DNA of 64,000 bases from NCBI GenBank assembly GCA_020633415.1, contig JACKDQ010000017.1, forward strand, positions 6,773-70,772, given 5' to 3'. This document shows, in pieces, positions 43,778 through 53,372 of the stretch (within the stretch, counting starts at the first letter, position 1; the number at the start of each line of letters is the position of its first letter). A program made the translations under genes and the position numbers. Source of the stretch: Deltaproteobacteria bacterium. Lineage in GTDB: Bacteria; Myxococcota_A; Polyangia; GCA-2747355. The notes under the pieces are model-generated. The model did no database searches, was not told the DNA's origin, and saw nothing but the letters and a program-made list of their open reading frames with translations.

Positions 43778-45058
43778 TCATTTGCGCTGATGCCCGTCCT
43801 CGTCAGGTTTGGTTGGGCGGACCTCGCTGGTTTGTCGTCGGCGACGCGTCAAGTTAGATGTGACGCGGGCCGCTCTCTCGCGAGCCTGTTTGAGTAGCAC
43901 CCGCGCCCATGCAAATTCAGTCGCCAACAGTGCTAGGCCGCTCAGGATGACAATCAAGCCGGGTCCTGGCAAAGCGACCATCGCTATGCCGACCAAGACG
44001 ATCGTCGCCCCGACGACCAAGACGACGATCTTGCGCGCTCGCTTGTAGGTTAGGGCGGTGAGCTGGGATATCTCCTTTTCGAGGGGGGACTCGAGGGGTG
44101 CCGAGTCTCGCTGACCACCGACGAGCGAGGCGATCACGCCGACGCCAAGAATGCCGGAGATGATCGCCAATGAGACCACCGTGGGGATTGGATGGTGGTG
44201 AACAAGCAGCATTTTGACGCCGACGAAGGCCAACAGGAATACGAGGCTTATTTTGAGGTAGCGGAACTTGCCCATCATCGCGGCCAACGCGAAATACAGG
44301 CTGCGCAAGCCCAGGATCGCGAAGATATTGGAGGTGAATACCAGAAAGGGATCTTGCGTGACGGAGAAGATCGCGGGTACCGAGTCCACAGCAAACAGCA
44401 CATCTGTGCTCTCGACGAGCAAAAGCACAATCAACAGCGGTGTGGCAACGGTCTTGCCATTTTCGACGACGAAGAAATGCTCGCCGCGGAATTCTGCTGT
44501 GACCGGAAAGATCCGTCGAGCGATTCGTACCAGAGGATTCCGCTCAGGTTCGAGATTGTCGTGGCGAGCGATCAGCATCTTGATCGCCGTGATTAGCAAT
44601 AAGCCGCCGAACACGTAGACGATCCATGAGAAGCGGGCGATCAGCAGCGAGCCGGCCGCGATCATCGCCCCCCGCATCAGGATCGCGCCCAATACGCCCC
44701 AAAACAGCACCCGGTGCTGGTACGCCAGCGGCACGCTGAAGTAGGAAAAGATCAGGGCGATCACGAGTATGTTGTCGAGGCTTAGACCCTTTTCCAACAG
44801 GTAGCCGGTGAGAAACTGTAGTGCAGCCGTGTGGCCAGCTGCCGACGTCCCGGCACGATTCGCGATGCCGAGCCAGTTGTGTTGGTACGCGACGAACACC
44901 ACCCCGGTAAAGACCAACGCCAAGGCGACCCAAATCGCGGTCCAGGCCAGTGCTTCGCCCGTTGAGATGATGTGGGCACGGCGATGAAATACACCGAGGT
45001 CGAGGGCAAGCATCAGCAAAACGAAGAGGACAAATCCCGCCCAGATCCAGACAACCAT
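43778..45058 (-). CDS. TerC-family membrane protein with C-terminal PGPGW-type domain
   Basis: 426 residues. The N-terminal 330 residues are TerC (about nine spans; EKGLSLDNILVIALIF, VESTDVLFAVDSVPAIF, acidic residues within spans), a family linked to Mn2+ export or tellurite resistance. A further two-span segment ending VALPGPGLIVILSGLALLATEFAWA matches the small 'PGPGW' membrane family, normally a separate protein. The tail is basic. A GGGGGAAT precedes the ATG. Confidence 0.88.
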   Translation of the reverse strand: MVVWIWAGFVLFVLLMLALDLGVFHRRAHIISTGEALAWTAIWVALALVFTGVVFVAYQHNWLGIANRAGTSAAGHTAALQFLTGYLLEKGLSLDNILVIALIFSYFSVPLAYQHRVLFWGVLGAILMRGAMIAAGSLLIARFSWIVYVFGGLLLITAIKMLIARHDNLEPERNPLVRIARRIFPVTAEFRGEHFFVVENGKTVATPLLIVLLLVESTDVLFAVDSVPAIFSVTQDPFLVFTSNIFAILGLRSLYFALAAMMGKFRYLKISLVFLLAFVGVKMLLVHHHPIPTVVSLAIISGILGVGVIASLVGGQRDSAPLESPLEKEISQLTALTYKRARKIVVLVVGATIVLVGIAMVALPGPGLIVILSGLALLATEFAWARVLLKQARERAARVTSNLTRRRRQTSEVRPTKPDEDGHQRK

Positions 45059-45206
45059 TGATTCCCCCGTTCACGCTTGCCGTCGTCGGTGCGATGCCAA
45101 ACGACAGCGGCGCGCCCCCCGAGCCGTCTTGTAGCGGATCTGCCTGCGGTTGTCGATGTGGCACAACGCATCAAACAGGAGCACGGCGGCCAGCAGAAGT
45201 CGACGA

Positions 45207-45644
45207 TCAGCCGGCGACGATGTAGCGCTCCAGTTTGTCGATCAGGTCGCCGCGCTCGGCGATCAAGGCGCGAAGGATGTCGCCCACCGAGAGCATGCCG
45301 ATCACGCGACCATTGTCGTCGACCACGGGCAAGTGCCGCACTCGGTTGGCAGTGATCAGTGCCATACAGTCGCTGAGCGTTTGCTCTTCTGTTACGGTGA
45401 TTACCTCCGTGGTCATGATCTCGCTGACACGGGTGTTTCGTGATTGCCGGTCGCGCAGGATCACTTTGCGGGCATAATCGCGCTCGGAGACGATGCCAAC
45501 CAGTCGGTCGGCATCGAGGACAACGGCAGCTCCGATGCGATGCGTGGCCAACATGTCGACCAGGTCATAGACGCTGGTGCTCGGGGCAACACTGTAAACC
45601 GCATTTCCTTTGTCACGCAGTAGTGACTTTGTGCTGCGACTCAT
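45207..45644 (-). CDS. CBS-domain protein
   Basis: About 145 residues from the ATG at MSRSTKSLL. Two CBS domains (VYSVAPSTSVYDLVDMLATHRIGAAVVL; EVITVTEEQTLSDCMALITANRVRHLPVV) form a Bateman module that usually binds adenosyl ligands. Preceded by a 1-bp gap after the GGDEF gene, so probably co-transcribed. Confidence 0.88.
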   Translation of the reverse strand: MSRSTKSLLRDKGNAVYSVAPSTSVYDLVDMLATHRIGAAVVLDADRLVGIVSERDYARKVILRDRQSRNTRVSEIMTTEVITVTEEQTLSDCMALITANRVRHLPVVDDNGRVIGMLSVGDILRALIAERGDLIDKLERYIVAG

Positions 45645-45645
45645 T

Positions 45646-46374
45646 TCAGCCTGCCTTTCCTCTGTGATCGTCACCGCGGTGGCGACGTTTGTCCCGATAC
45701 ATTGCGCTATCGGCCGCCGCGACCAGCTCGCCGGCGGATGTGCCGGATTCGCCATAGACCGCGATGCCGAATCCGGCTTCGATGCCGCGCTGGGAAAGAG
45801 CAGCTTTCACCCGCTGAGCGGTCTTGCTGGCCTCCACGGCGTTCGCTCCGGGCACCAGCACCGCGAACTCGTCACCGCCAACGCGGCAGCAGACGTCGTG
45901 GATGCGGGTCGTGCGCCGCATGTTCTCTGCCACCGTTTTGAGCATTGCATCGCCCGCTTGATGCCCCCCCGTGTCGTTGCAGCGCTTCAGTCCGTCAAGG
46001 TCGAACATGATCAGCGCGAATCCATTGCTCAATCGTCGCTGCGCTCGAGAGATCTCCTCAGCTATCCGTTCATCGAAGCAGCGGCGGTTGCGCAATCCTG
46101 TTAACCCATCGACCAGCACCAGCTGGGCGATCCTGCTTAGCTCGGCGTTGCGGCGTTGTAGGTCCGCGTTGGCTTGGCGCAGTGCGTTGAGTTCTGCGGT
46201 CAGTCGGACTACTTCGGCGTGGTCGTGAGCGTCATCGGCACCCATCGTACGCCAGAGCCAATCCGTCCAGGCGACGTCGACGTCGGGCCCAAGCGCCAGC
46301 GGCCGCCCGGCGCTACAGATCGCTTCGTCTGACAGTGCAGCAACGTTCAGCTCGAGCTCATTATCCCTAGACAT
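45646..46374 (-). CDS. GGDEF-domain protein (diguanylate cyclase)
   Basis: About 242 residues. The C-terminal half has VDGLTGLRNRRCFDERI, FDLDGLKRCNDTGGHQAGD and the intact active site RVGGDEFAV, so it should make c-di-GMP. An N-terminal coiled-coil-like stretch (VVRLTAELNALRQANADLQRRNAEL) precedes it; no RxxD inhibitory site was checked with confidence. TTG at 46413 and ATG at 46401 are alternative starts. The gap to the next gene (46375-46734) shows nothing identifiable. Confidence 0.88.
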   Translation of the reverse strand: MSRDNELELNVAALSDEAICSAGRPLALGPDVDVAWTDWLWRTMGADDAHDHAEVVRLTAELNALRQANADLQRRNAELSRIAQLVLVDGLTGLRNRRCFDERIAEEISRAQRRLSNGFALIMFDLDGLKRCNDTGGHQAGDAMLKTVAENMRRTTRIHDVCCRVGGDEFAVLVPGANAVEASKTAQRVKAALSQRGIEAGFGIAVYGESGTSAGELVAAADSAMYRDKRRHRGDDHRGKAG

Positions 46375-46734
46375 GACCACAATTCCCGCAGGCTGTGTCA
46401 TGTTAGAAAGCAAGCCCTGTGCCGCTGACTTGTCTGCGATCAGCTATCGCCGTTGCACCCCCTTGGCCTGAGCGTCTCTGGCGGCGACAGTGGCGGCATC
46501 GAGGAAGCTCAATGGCTGGGCGCCTTGAGCGTGGCGTGAAGGAAGCAGGGCAGCGGCGATCGGCGAGCGGCAGGTGGCAGCCCACGGCTTGACAGCGGAG
46601 GTGGTGCCACCGACAGGAGTGCCCACCTCCTACGGGTGAGGTAGAATCGGCAAAAGGCCGGCCTGCTGGGGCGGGAGCCTTTGGCATTCGCTTTGCTCAA
46701 GGCAGCTCGCCCAGCCGTGGCGGAAGGAAAAGAA

Positions 46735-47853
46735 ATGCTCGGAGATGCGCAGGCCCCCAGGGCCGCTGGGAATTGCGTTCGTGCGGTGCCGCTGGCGCTT
46801 GTTGGCTGCTGTTGTGCCGTTGCCGGGTGCTCGGTGTCTAAACGGCCAGTCGTTTCGCCGCCGCTTGTCTCGAAAGCGCCGGCTGTGCCGAGCGTGGCTC
46901 AGCGAGGGCCGGCCGGAAATTGTGATCCGGTGCTGACACGCGCTGTTGTGGAAACCCAGCGGGCGTTTGTCGCCGTACGCGATGAGCGGCTGCGCCGCGG
47001 AATTACGATCGATCCGCGCGTTGACCCGGTATCGAGCGGTCTGATCGGTGTGTCACGGACGCCGATCACGACGGTGCGCGGGAACCTTGTCGCAAAGCAA
47101 GCTTCGGTCAACGCCGCTTTTGCCGCCGTGATCGTAGAGATGTTGCGAGCAGCTGGCGTTCGCCCTGGGGATGCCGTCGCGGTCGGCTTGTCGGGGTCCT
47201 TTCCCGCGTTGAACATTGCCAGCCTGGCGGCGATCGAGGCGCTTGGTGCCCAGCCATTGGCGATCAGTAGTGTTGGCGCCTCGACCTGGGGCGCAAATCA
47301 TCCGCGCCTGACTTGGCCAGCGATGGAGCAGCTGTTGGTTCAGCGCAGCATCCTGCGCCATCGCAGCATTGGTGCCTCGCGCGGCGGTGCACAGGACATC
47401 GCCAAGAAGCGTTCGGAGGCAGCGAAGCGCTTGATGGATCAGTTGATCCAGGATACCGGGCTAACGCCGATCGCCGCGCGTGCTTTCCGTCAACGTGTCG
47501 AGGCGCGCATGGCGCTCTACCGTCAACACGCTGCAGGTCGGAAGATCGCCGCCTACATCAATGTCGGCGGCGTGACGACGTCGGTGGGGGGATCCGTCGG
47601 CAAGCGTGCATTTTCTCCGGGACTAAACACCCGCTTCCCCGTCGACGAGCCGCTAACCGATGGCGTGATCGTGCGCTTTTCACGAAGCGGCGTTCCCGCG
47701 ATCCACCTCGTGCAGATTCGCGCGCTGGCGCGGCAATATCGACTCCCGGTTCACCCCGCGGCAACGCTCGACTTCGGCAGGAGCCCGTTGCGCGGACAAA
47801 TTTGCACACACGACCGTCAAGCTGCACGTCTCTGCGCGCACCAGGCCTGTTGA
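46735..47853 (+). CDS. pgsW: PgsW-like poly-gamma-glutamate system lipoprotein
   Basis: About 372 residues with a strong GGAAGGAAAAG site. The lipobox is AVAGC. The body (GVSRTPITTVRGNLVAKQASVNAAFAAVIVEMLRAAGV, VGLSGSFPALNIASLAAIEALGAQPLAISSVGASTWGAN, YINVGGVTTSVGG) closely fits the PgsW family of poly-gamma-glutamate systems. No pgsB, pgsC or pgsA gene lies in the window, so its role here is open. Confidence 0.75.
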   Translation: MLGDAQAPRAAGNCVRAVPLALVGCCCAVAGCSVSKRPVVSPPLVSKAPAVPSVAQRGPAGNCDPVLTRAVVETQRAFVAVRDERLRRGITIDPRVDPVSSGLIGVSRTPITTVRGNLVAKQASVNAAFAAVIVEMLRAAGVRPGDAVAVGLSGSFPALNIASLAAIEALGAQPLAISSVGASTWGANHPRLTWPAMEQLLVQRSILRHRSIGASRGGAQDIAKKRSEAAKRLMDQLIQDTGLTPIAARAFRQRVEARMALYRQHAAGRKIAAYINVGGVTTSVGGSVGKRAFSPGLNTRFPVDEPLTDGVIVRFSRSGVPAIHLVQIRALARQYRLPVHPAATLDFGRSPLRGQICTHDRQAARLCAHQAC

Positions 47854-47933
47854 TTCTGGACGCCGCGCCAACGCCGCGAGCTGCGGCAGCTTCGGCGAGA
47901 GTTTCGCCGTAAAGTGGCGCTTCTCGGGGGCGC

Positions 47934-49499
47934 TCAGGCCACGCGGATGACGCGTGGCTTGGTTCGGGCGTGAATCGCGTAGAGGTCTGGGCGTCGGTCG
48001 TGAAACGGGCGGACGCTACCCAGCTCGCGGTGCATGGCGAGGTCTCCGAGATCGAGTTCGGTGATCACCACCGCTTCGGTATTCGTTTCCGCCTCGGCGG
48101 CAATCGCGTTTGGTGGAAAGGGAATATCGCTCGGTGTAAACACCGCGGCCTGACCGTAATTGATCAGAAATGTTTTGACCTGCGGGAGATTGCCGACGTT
48201 GCCGGCGATCACCACATAGAGCACGTTCTGCACCGCGCAGCCCTGGGCGCTATAGCGGACGCGTAGGTACGACTTGCGCTCATCGGTGCTGAACGGAACG
48301 AAAAGAATCTCTACGCCGGCGAGCGCAAGAATGCGCGAGATTTCGGGAAACTCGATGTCGTAGCAGACCTGAATCGCGATTCGCGCCATCGGTGTATCGA
48401 AGATCTGCAAGGCGCGTCCGGGCTGGACACCCCAGTGTCGCCGCTCACCGGGCGTAATGTGCAGCTTGTCTTGGAGATGAACCTGGCCGGTGGGCGTAAA
48501 GAGATGCGATGTGTTGTAGATCAGTCCTCCCTCGCGCACCGGGTGGGATCCGCCGATGATAAACAGCTGGTGCTGTGTCGCCATCTGGCGAAACATTTCG
48601 ATGTAGTCCTCGGTGTGATCGGCGAGCCGTTCGATCGCTTCGCGCGTCGAAATCTCTGACGGGAAGCTGCTGAACAGCTGCGCTGTGAACAGTTCGGGGA
48701 AGACGAGAAAGTGACAGTGGTATTCGTCGGCGGTTGTCACGAAAAAGGCCACCTGGCGTTCAAACTCCTCCCAAGACGCGATCGAGCGCATTTCGTATTG
48801 GGCGGCGCAGACGCGGACCTTGCGGACGGGGCGCCGTATCGGGGCGGCGGCGATCTTGCGCTTGGCCGAGTTGTAGCGCGGGTTTTCCATCTCGATCAGC
48901 GTGGCGTAGTCCAAGCTGGCCGCATCGTTGAGGTAGCCTAAGTGGAGCCCTTTGACCTTGTAGCCGACCGCGAGGTGTGCGCTTAGCGAAGTGTCGGTCA
49001 GTTCGCCGCGGATGACGCGATCGACGTACTCCTCGGCCGTCATCTGGCCAGCGACCTTGGCGTAGTCAGGAATGCGTCCACCGGCGACCATGCGGCGTAG
49101 GTTGTAGCGGCGCATGATGCGTTTGCGCTCGCGGTAGAGTGCGCCCGCTACGCCGCGACGACGGTAATCGGGATGGACGGCAATGTCTGCGCCGTAGAGC
49201 GTGTCCCCGCTCGGCGTGTGGGTGGTGAAGGTGCCGACACCGGTAATTTCCGAGTAGGAATACCAGGGCGAGTCGTCGTCCAGCTGAACGATCAGCGACG
49301 TCGCGTATCCCACCACCACGCCATCGATTTCTGCCAACACCTGACCTTCGGGAAAGATCGCTAGCTGGCTGGCGTAGAGGCGCTCGTCGCAGAGGTATTC
49401 GTTGTCGAAATTGGGATAGGCGGCGACCTGGCAGGCGACGATCGCCGGGATGTCGTCTTCGGTCCACTGTCTGGTCTTGGGGCTCTTTCGCGTTGGCAT
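47934..49499 (-). CDS. GNAT acetyltransferase fused to a carbon-nitrogen hydrolase
   Basis: 521 residues. Residues 1-210 are a GNAT domain (VHPDYRRRGVAGALYRERK as the acetyl-CoA loop). Residues 225-521 are a nitrilase-fold amidohydrolase with Glu269 (FPELFTA), Lys345 (DKLHITPGE) and Cys379 (QVCYDIEFPE). This fusion is a known family (YhcX-like). It probably acts on a small amide; substrate unknown. The gap 49500-49809 shows nothing identifiable. Confidence 0.9.
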   Translation of the reverse strand: MPTRKSPKTRQWTEDDIPAIVACQVAAYPNFDNEYLCDERLYASQLAIFPEGQVLAEIDGVVVGYATSLIVQLDDDSPWYSYSEITGVGTFTTHTPSGDTLYGADIAVHPDYRRRGVAGALYRERKRIMRRYNLRRMVAGGRIPDYAKVAGQMTAEEYVDRVIRGELTDTSLSAHLAVGYKVKGLHLGYLNDAASLDYATLIEMENPRYNSAKRKIAAAPIRRPVRKVRVCAAQYEMRSIASWEEFERQVAFFVTTADEYHCHFLVFPELFTAQLFSSFPSEISTREAIERLADHTEDYIEMFRQMATQHQLFIIGGSHPVREGGLIYNTSHLFTPTGQVHLQDKLHITPGERRHWGVQPGRALQIFDTPMARIAIQVCYDIEFPEISRILALAGVEILFVPFSTDERKSYLRVRYSAQGCAVQNVLYVVIAGNVGNLPQVKTFLINYGQAAVFTPSDIPFPPNAIAAEAETNTEAVVITELDLGDLAMHRELGSVRPFHDRRPDLYAIHARTKPRVIRVA

Positions 49500-49809
49500 T
49501 GTGTTTCCTGGTGGTTCAACGTAACCGGAGCTAGAAGATCCGAACTGTCAGCGGCCCGCGGTCGTGGTCTGCTGACGACGCCGGTTCAGTGATCGTCTGA
49601 AGCGCCTCGCTGATCGGTGGTGAAGCTCGGCTGTTTTCTCTCTTACTATCACCACTGCGTCTCAACCTTGGGCGGCAGGCGGCGATGAAATGCATACGGT
49701 ATGCCAAGCGCCACGGTTTTGCGACCCGTTAGCCTTGACAGCGGTGTCGAAGCGGGTGCAGCGTGGCGGGCCTCGCTCTGCATTTTGCCGTGCGCCGAGG
49801 AGACAGATC

Positions 49810-51138
49810 GTGAGCGCCAGGACCAAGAGCCGCACGCGTAGGACGCTGCGGATAATGACCGCCGAAGGGATGTCTTCGGCGACGATGGTTGGCGTGGGCG
49901 AGGCGTATGTCGTGGCGTTCGTGCTGGCGTTGGGGTTCGGTCAGGTGCTCGCCGGCCTCGCAACGGCTCTGCCCTTGCTCGCTGGGGCGACGATTCAGTT
50001 GATTTCGCCAACAGCCGTGCGACGGCTGCAATCCTATCGTCGCTGGGTGGTGCTTTGCTCGCTTGTTCAGGCTGCGAGCTTGATCCCGCTCGCCGTCGGC
50101 GGTGCGGTTGGTGCGTTGCCCCTTTGGGTCTTGCTGACAACGATCTCGGTCTACTGGGGGGCGGGCATGGGGACGGGGCCGGCCTGGAACGCGTGGGTCG
50201 AGCGCCTGGTGCCGCGCGCGGTGCGGCTGAGCTACTTTGCGCGGCGTAGCCTGCTCGCCCAGTTTGCTGTGCTTTGCGGCGTGATTGTGGGTGGTGGTCT
50301 GCTGCAACTCGGACGCGCTGGTCATGCGCGATTGATCGTGTTCACAATCCTGTTCGGAACCGCCTTCGCGGGTCGCGTCACGTCGAGCCTGTTGCATACA
50401 GCGCTGCCCGAGATCAGGCCCGACGCTGTGTTGCGATTAAGCTTGCGACAGTGGCTGCGTTCCACACGCCAAGGCGCTGGGGGTCGCTTGCTGCTGTTGA
50501 TGTTGGCGATGCAACTATCGGTCGGTATTGCCTCGCCGTTTTTCGCGCCGTATATGTTGGGGACGCTGCAGCTGTCCTACGCCAAGTACGCGCTGCTCAC
50601 GGCGGCCGTCTTTGTGGCGCGGATGGCGACGATGCACCTGGTCAGCTGGCATGCGCGACGCTTTGGGGCCTGGCAACTGTTTCGCTTCGGCATGGTCGGC
50701 ATCGTGCCGCTGGCCGGGCTGTGGATCGTGTCTGATGCCTACGGCTATCTGTTTGCCCTGCAGTTCGTCGGTGGCGTGGTTTGGGGCTGCTATGAGTTGG
50801 CCACGTTCCTGCTCCTGTTCGAGACGATTGCCGCAGAAGAGCGGGTCAGCATGTTGAGCTGGTTTAACGTCGCCAACGCGCTGTGCAGCGTCAGCGGTGC
50901 GGCGCTCGGTGCGACGCTGCTCAGCCGATTGCGCGCGACCAAACGGGCGTACATGCTACTGTTCGGAACTTCCTCGGCGGCCCGATTGCTCTCGCTGGCG
51001 ATTTGGCCGCGCCCGGTTAGTGGGCCGGTCGAGCTGACCCCAGTGGCGACGAGAATTCTTTCGGTGCGGCCTGGAACCGGGGGCATCGAACGCCCGATCG
51101 TGCCGGCGCTCGTGCGCGAAAGCCGTCGCGCCGATTGA
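49810..51138 (+). CDS. MFS-type transporter
   Basis: About 442 residues from a GTG with GAGGAGA upstream. Twelve likely spans; no signature that assigns a substrate. The early AYVVAFVLALGFGQVLAGLATALPLLAGA and the middle MHLVSWHARRFGAWQLFRFGM are typical MFS text. The protein upstream of the GTG would be out of context, so the GTG is preferred. Confidence 0.78.
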   Translation: MSARTKSRTRRTLRIMTAEGMSSATMVGVGEAYVVAFVLALGFGQVLAGLATALPLLAGATIQLISPTAVRRLQSYRRWVVLCSLVQAASLIPLAVGGAVGALPLWVLLTTISVYWGAGMGTGPAWNAWVERLVPRAVRLSYFARRSLLAQFAVLCGVIVGGGLLQLGRAGHARLIVFTILFGTAFAGRVTSSLLHTALPEIRPDAVLRLSLRQWLRSTRQGAGGRLLLLMLAMQLSVGIASPFFAPYMLGTLQLSYAKYALLTAAVFVARMATMHLVSWHARRFGAWQLFRFGMVGIVPLAGLWIVSDAYGYLFALQFVGGVVWGCYELATFLLLFETIAAEERVSMLSWFNVANALCSVSGAALGATLLSRLRATKRAYMLLFGTSSAARLLSLAIWPRPVSGPVELTPVATRILSVRPGTGGIERPIVPALVRESRRAD

Positions 51139-51175
51139 CTTGCTGCAATCTTGGCGCGCATTGGTTTGAGATGGC

Positions 51176-51886
51176 TCAAAACTGCTGGTCGGCGTAGCGG
51201 AATAATAGATAGGTTGGTCGCGCTGCCGTTGGGTTGATCACTACCGCGCCGTCGGGGTAGCGGTCGTTGCGATGGATCTGGTGGGCGCTAGCTGGTCGAC
51301 TGCCGTCGCTGTAGGCGTAGACCGAGATCGGCTCACCGATCGTCACGCGCGAGCAAATGAACTGCACGGCGTCGGTGGCTGAGACCGCCGGCAGGTCGGT
51401 GCTATGAGCTGCCAGATCGCGCACGTAGTCGAGGTCGAGGTTCTCGTGCCAGCCCTCCTTAAACGCCGGACCGAGCAGCGGCGCATCGATGCTGCCCAAG
51501 CCGATGCCATCGACCGCGACCACCAATCGCTGGACCTGTCCGAGGATCGATAGCTGAAGCACGACGTGCGTTGCGTTGGGGAAGGTACACTGCGTATCCG
51601 TTGGTCGGACCACGGCGATCAGGGTGCCGTCGGCACGACCATTAGCTTTGGTAAACAGCGCTCCAAATTGCGAAGCACAGGCCTTGGCCTTTTCGTCGCA
51701 GCTCGGCTGAACGTTTTCCGTGCCAGGGGTTGCGTCGCTGCCTGGGGCACTGTCTGTGGCGGACGCGCTGTCGGTCGTTGCGTCCGCGGCCGGTGGCTTG
51801 CTGGCGCTGTTGGAACAACCACTGCTCAACACCGCCAGCGCGCCAAGGATCGTCAAGTTCTGCAAACGACACCGCGTGCGACTCAC
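51176..51886 (-). CDS. Lipoprotein, hypothetical
   Basis: About 236 residues from a GTG with GGGAGG upstream. The lipobox is AVLSSGC, followed by an Ala/Asp/Ser/Thr spacer to about 60. The domain has cysteines in PSCDEKAKACASQ, TQCTFP and FICSRV, and beta-rich text ending PTYLLFRYADQQF. No family recognised. Same spacer style as its neighbours. Confidence 0.65.
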   Translation of the reverse strand: MSRTRCRLQNLTILGALAVLSSGCSNSASKPPAADATTDSASATDSAPGSDATPGTENVQPSCDEKAKACASQFGALFTKANGRADGTLIAVVRPTDTQCTFPNATHVVLQLSILGQVQRLVVAVDGIGLGSIDAPLLGPAFKEGWHENLDLDYVRDLAAHSTDLPAVSATDAVQFICSRVTIGEPISVYAYSDGSRPASAHQIHRNDRYPDGAVVINPTAARPTYLLFRYADQQF

Positions 51887-51982
51887 AGCGTACCTCCCAG
51901 CTGGTCGGCACTTACCATGGATGCTGTGCTGCGCCAATCTGAGCGCGTGCTCGGTGTCCGGGCAAAATCTGACCTGTTGCTG

Positions 51983-53110
51983 CTACCGGCAGGCGACGAC
52001 GTAGAGCGAAAACTGATCCTGGGGTGGTCCGCCTGCGGCGACGCGTTTTTGCCAGCGGCCCGCGCCGGCGTATTTCTGAAACACGCCCACGCCGGTGTAG
52101 TGCCGGCAGAACGATTCGTTGGCGCGGCGTGCGAGGACCCAGGTGTTTCGCATGCGGTCGACTGGGATGCCCAGCGCGTTCTTCTTGATCTCCCAGCCGC
52201 CATCGACGCATACGCGGATAACTTTGAGGCCTGCTTCGCTAAACTCACGATTGAGGCTGGCGCGGTAGTCAGCGGGTGCTGGCTTGCAGCGGGGAAAGCG
52301 CTTCTTTTTGGTCGCATTGGCCAGTGTTTTCTTTGCACCTGACGTGTCGACTGTCTTGCTGCTCAGCGCAGCGGGCATCGGGATGCCGAGTTTTTCAAAA
52401 TTTTCCTGCCAACGTTTGTAGAGCACGTCTCCGTCGCTTTTTCCGCTGACGAGTACCGCTAGCTCACCGTGCGTGACTTTCTTGCCCGCTTGGATCCGTT
52501 TGACGATGCCGTCGGCGTATTTCTTGTCGCCGCGCAGGTCCTGGGTTGCCAGATCGATCAAGGCGCGGGTCATGGTCTTGTTCGCCTCTTCGATCCAGAG
52601 GCAGGCGTTCTGCATCTCGGGTGCCATCGAGGACAGCGCTGGACCGGGGGCGCCGTCAACAAACAGCGGGGCGTACTTACTCTTGCAGCGCTCGATGAAT
52701 CCCTTCGATTCGGCAAAGTAGTCGATGTACTGTTGATAACCGCCCTGCAGCTTGTGAAAGACGGCCTGCTTGTCGGCCTGGTATTGGCGGGCAAAGGCGA
52801 CGTAGTAGCCGAACCCACGATAGATGTTGGAGGGGGCGCCGACCTCTTTGCCGTAGTCATGGGCTAGCTTCGACAGATCGGCAGAACCCGCTGCTGCCGC
52901 GGAGGCTAATGGTGTGGCGGGCGGGGCGCTGGTTGTCGCGCTCGTGGCCTTCGTTGTCTCGCTCGAAGCGTGAACCTGGGTTGCTGGTGGCGCCGCTCGT
53001 TCACTCTTACCGAACGTCGGGAGCCTGCTGCTTTTGGGGAGCATGCCGCAGGCCGAACTGTTCAGTAACAGAGCCAGCAGGGCGGGAGTGGCAATTCGAT
53101 TGTATCGCAC
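51983..53110 (-). CDS. Lipoprotein, hypothetical
   Basis: About 375 residues from a GTG (VRYNRIATPALLALLLNSSAC) with AAGGAG eight bases upstream. A Pro/Ala/Thr-rich spacer follows. The helical body (YYVAFARQYQADKQAVFHKLQGGYQQYIDYFAESKGFIERCKSKY) and a C-terminal stretch (KVIRVCVDGGWEIKKNALGIPVDR) do not match a family I know. Probably periplasm-facing or surface. Confidence 0.62.
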   Translation of the reverse strand: MRYNRIATPALLALLLNSSACGMLPKSSRLPTFGKSERAAPPATQVHASSETTKATSATTSAPPATPLASAAAAGSADLSKLAHDYGKEVGAPSNIYRGFGYYVAFARQYQADKQAVFHKLQGGYQQYIDYFAESKGFIERCKSKYAPLFVDGAPGPALSSMAPEMQNACLWIEEANKTMTRALIDLATQDLRGDKKYADGIVKRIQAGKKVTHGELAVLVSGKSDGDVLYKRWQENFEKLGIPMPAALSSKTVDTSGAKKTLANATKKKRFPRCKPAPADYRASLNREFSEAGLKVIRVCVDGGWEIKKNALGIPVDRMRNTWVLARRANESFCRHYTGVGVFQKYAGAGRWQKRVAAGGPPQDQFSLYVVACR

Positions 53111-53372
53111 AGTGTGATCTCCTTCGCGGGTGATTCGTCGTCTCGGTCTACGAGGCACCGCGGGGCTTTTAGCGTGCCGATAATCATGCGCCGTATGAAG
53201 AGACTGCAGCGGGCTCGCGAGCCCCCATTGTGTCGTATGGTTCGCGCGAACCAGTTGGTGCGATGCATATCGGAGCCTCAACGCAACGCGCACTGCTAAC
53301 TCGTGAGAACCACGCGCTGCGCTTTTGGCATTGCGCTTGCCCCCCCTCGTCGCTGAACAAGGGAGAGTGACG

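Noticed and set aside
45059..45206. yybP-ykoY-type Mn riboswitch upstream of the TerC gene
   Set aside because: The gene family often has one, but I could not find the conserved core pieces in the leader read on the minus strand.
49735..49740. TTGACA as a promoter for the MFS gene at 49810
   Set aside because: No acceptable -10 hexamer at 16-18 bases downstream.
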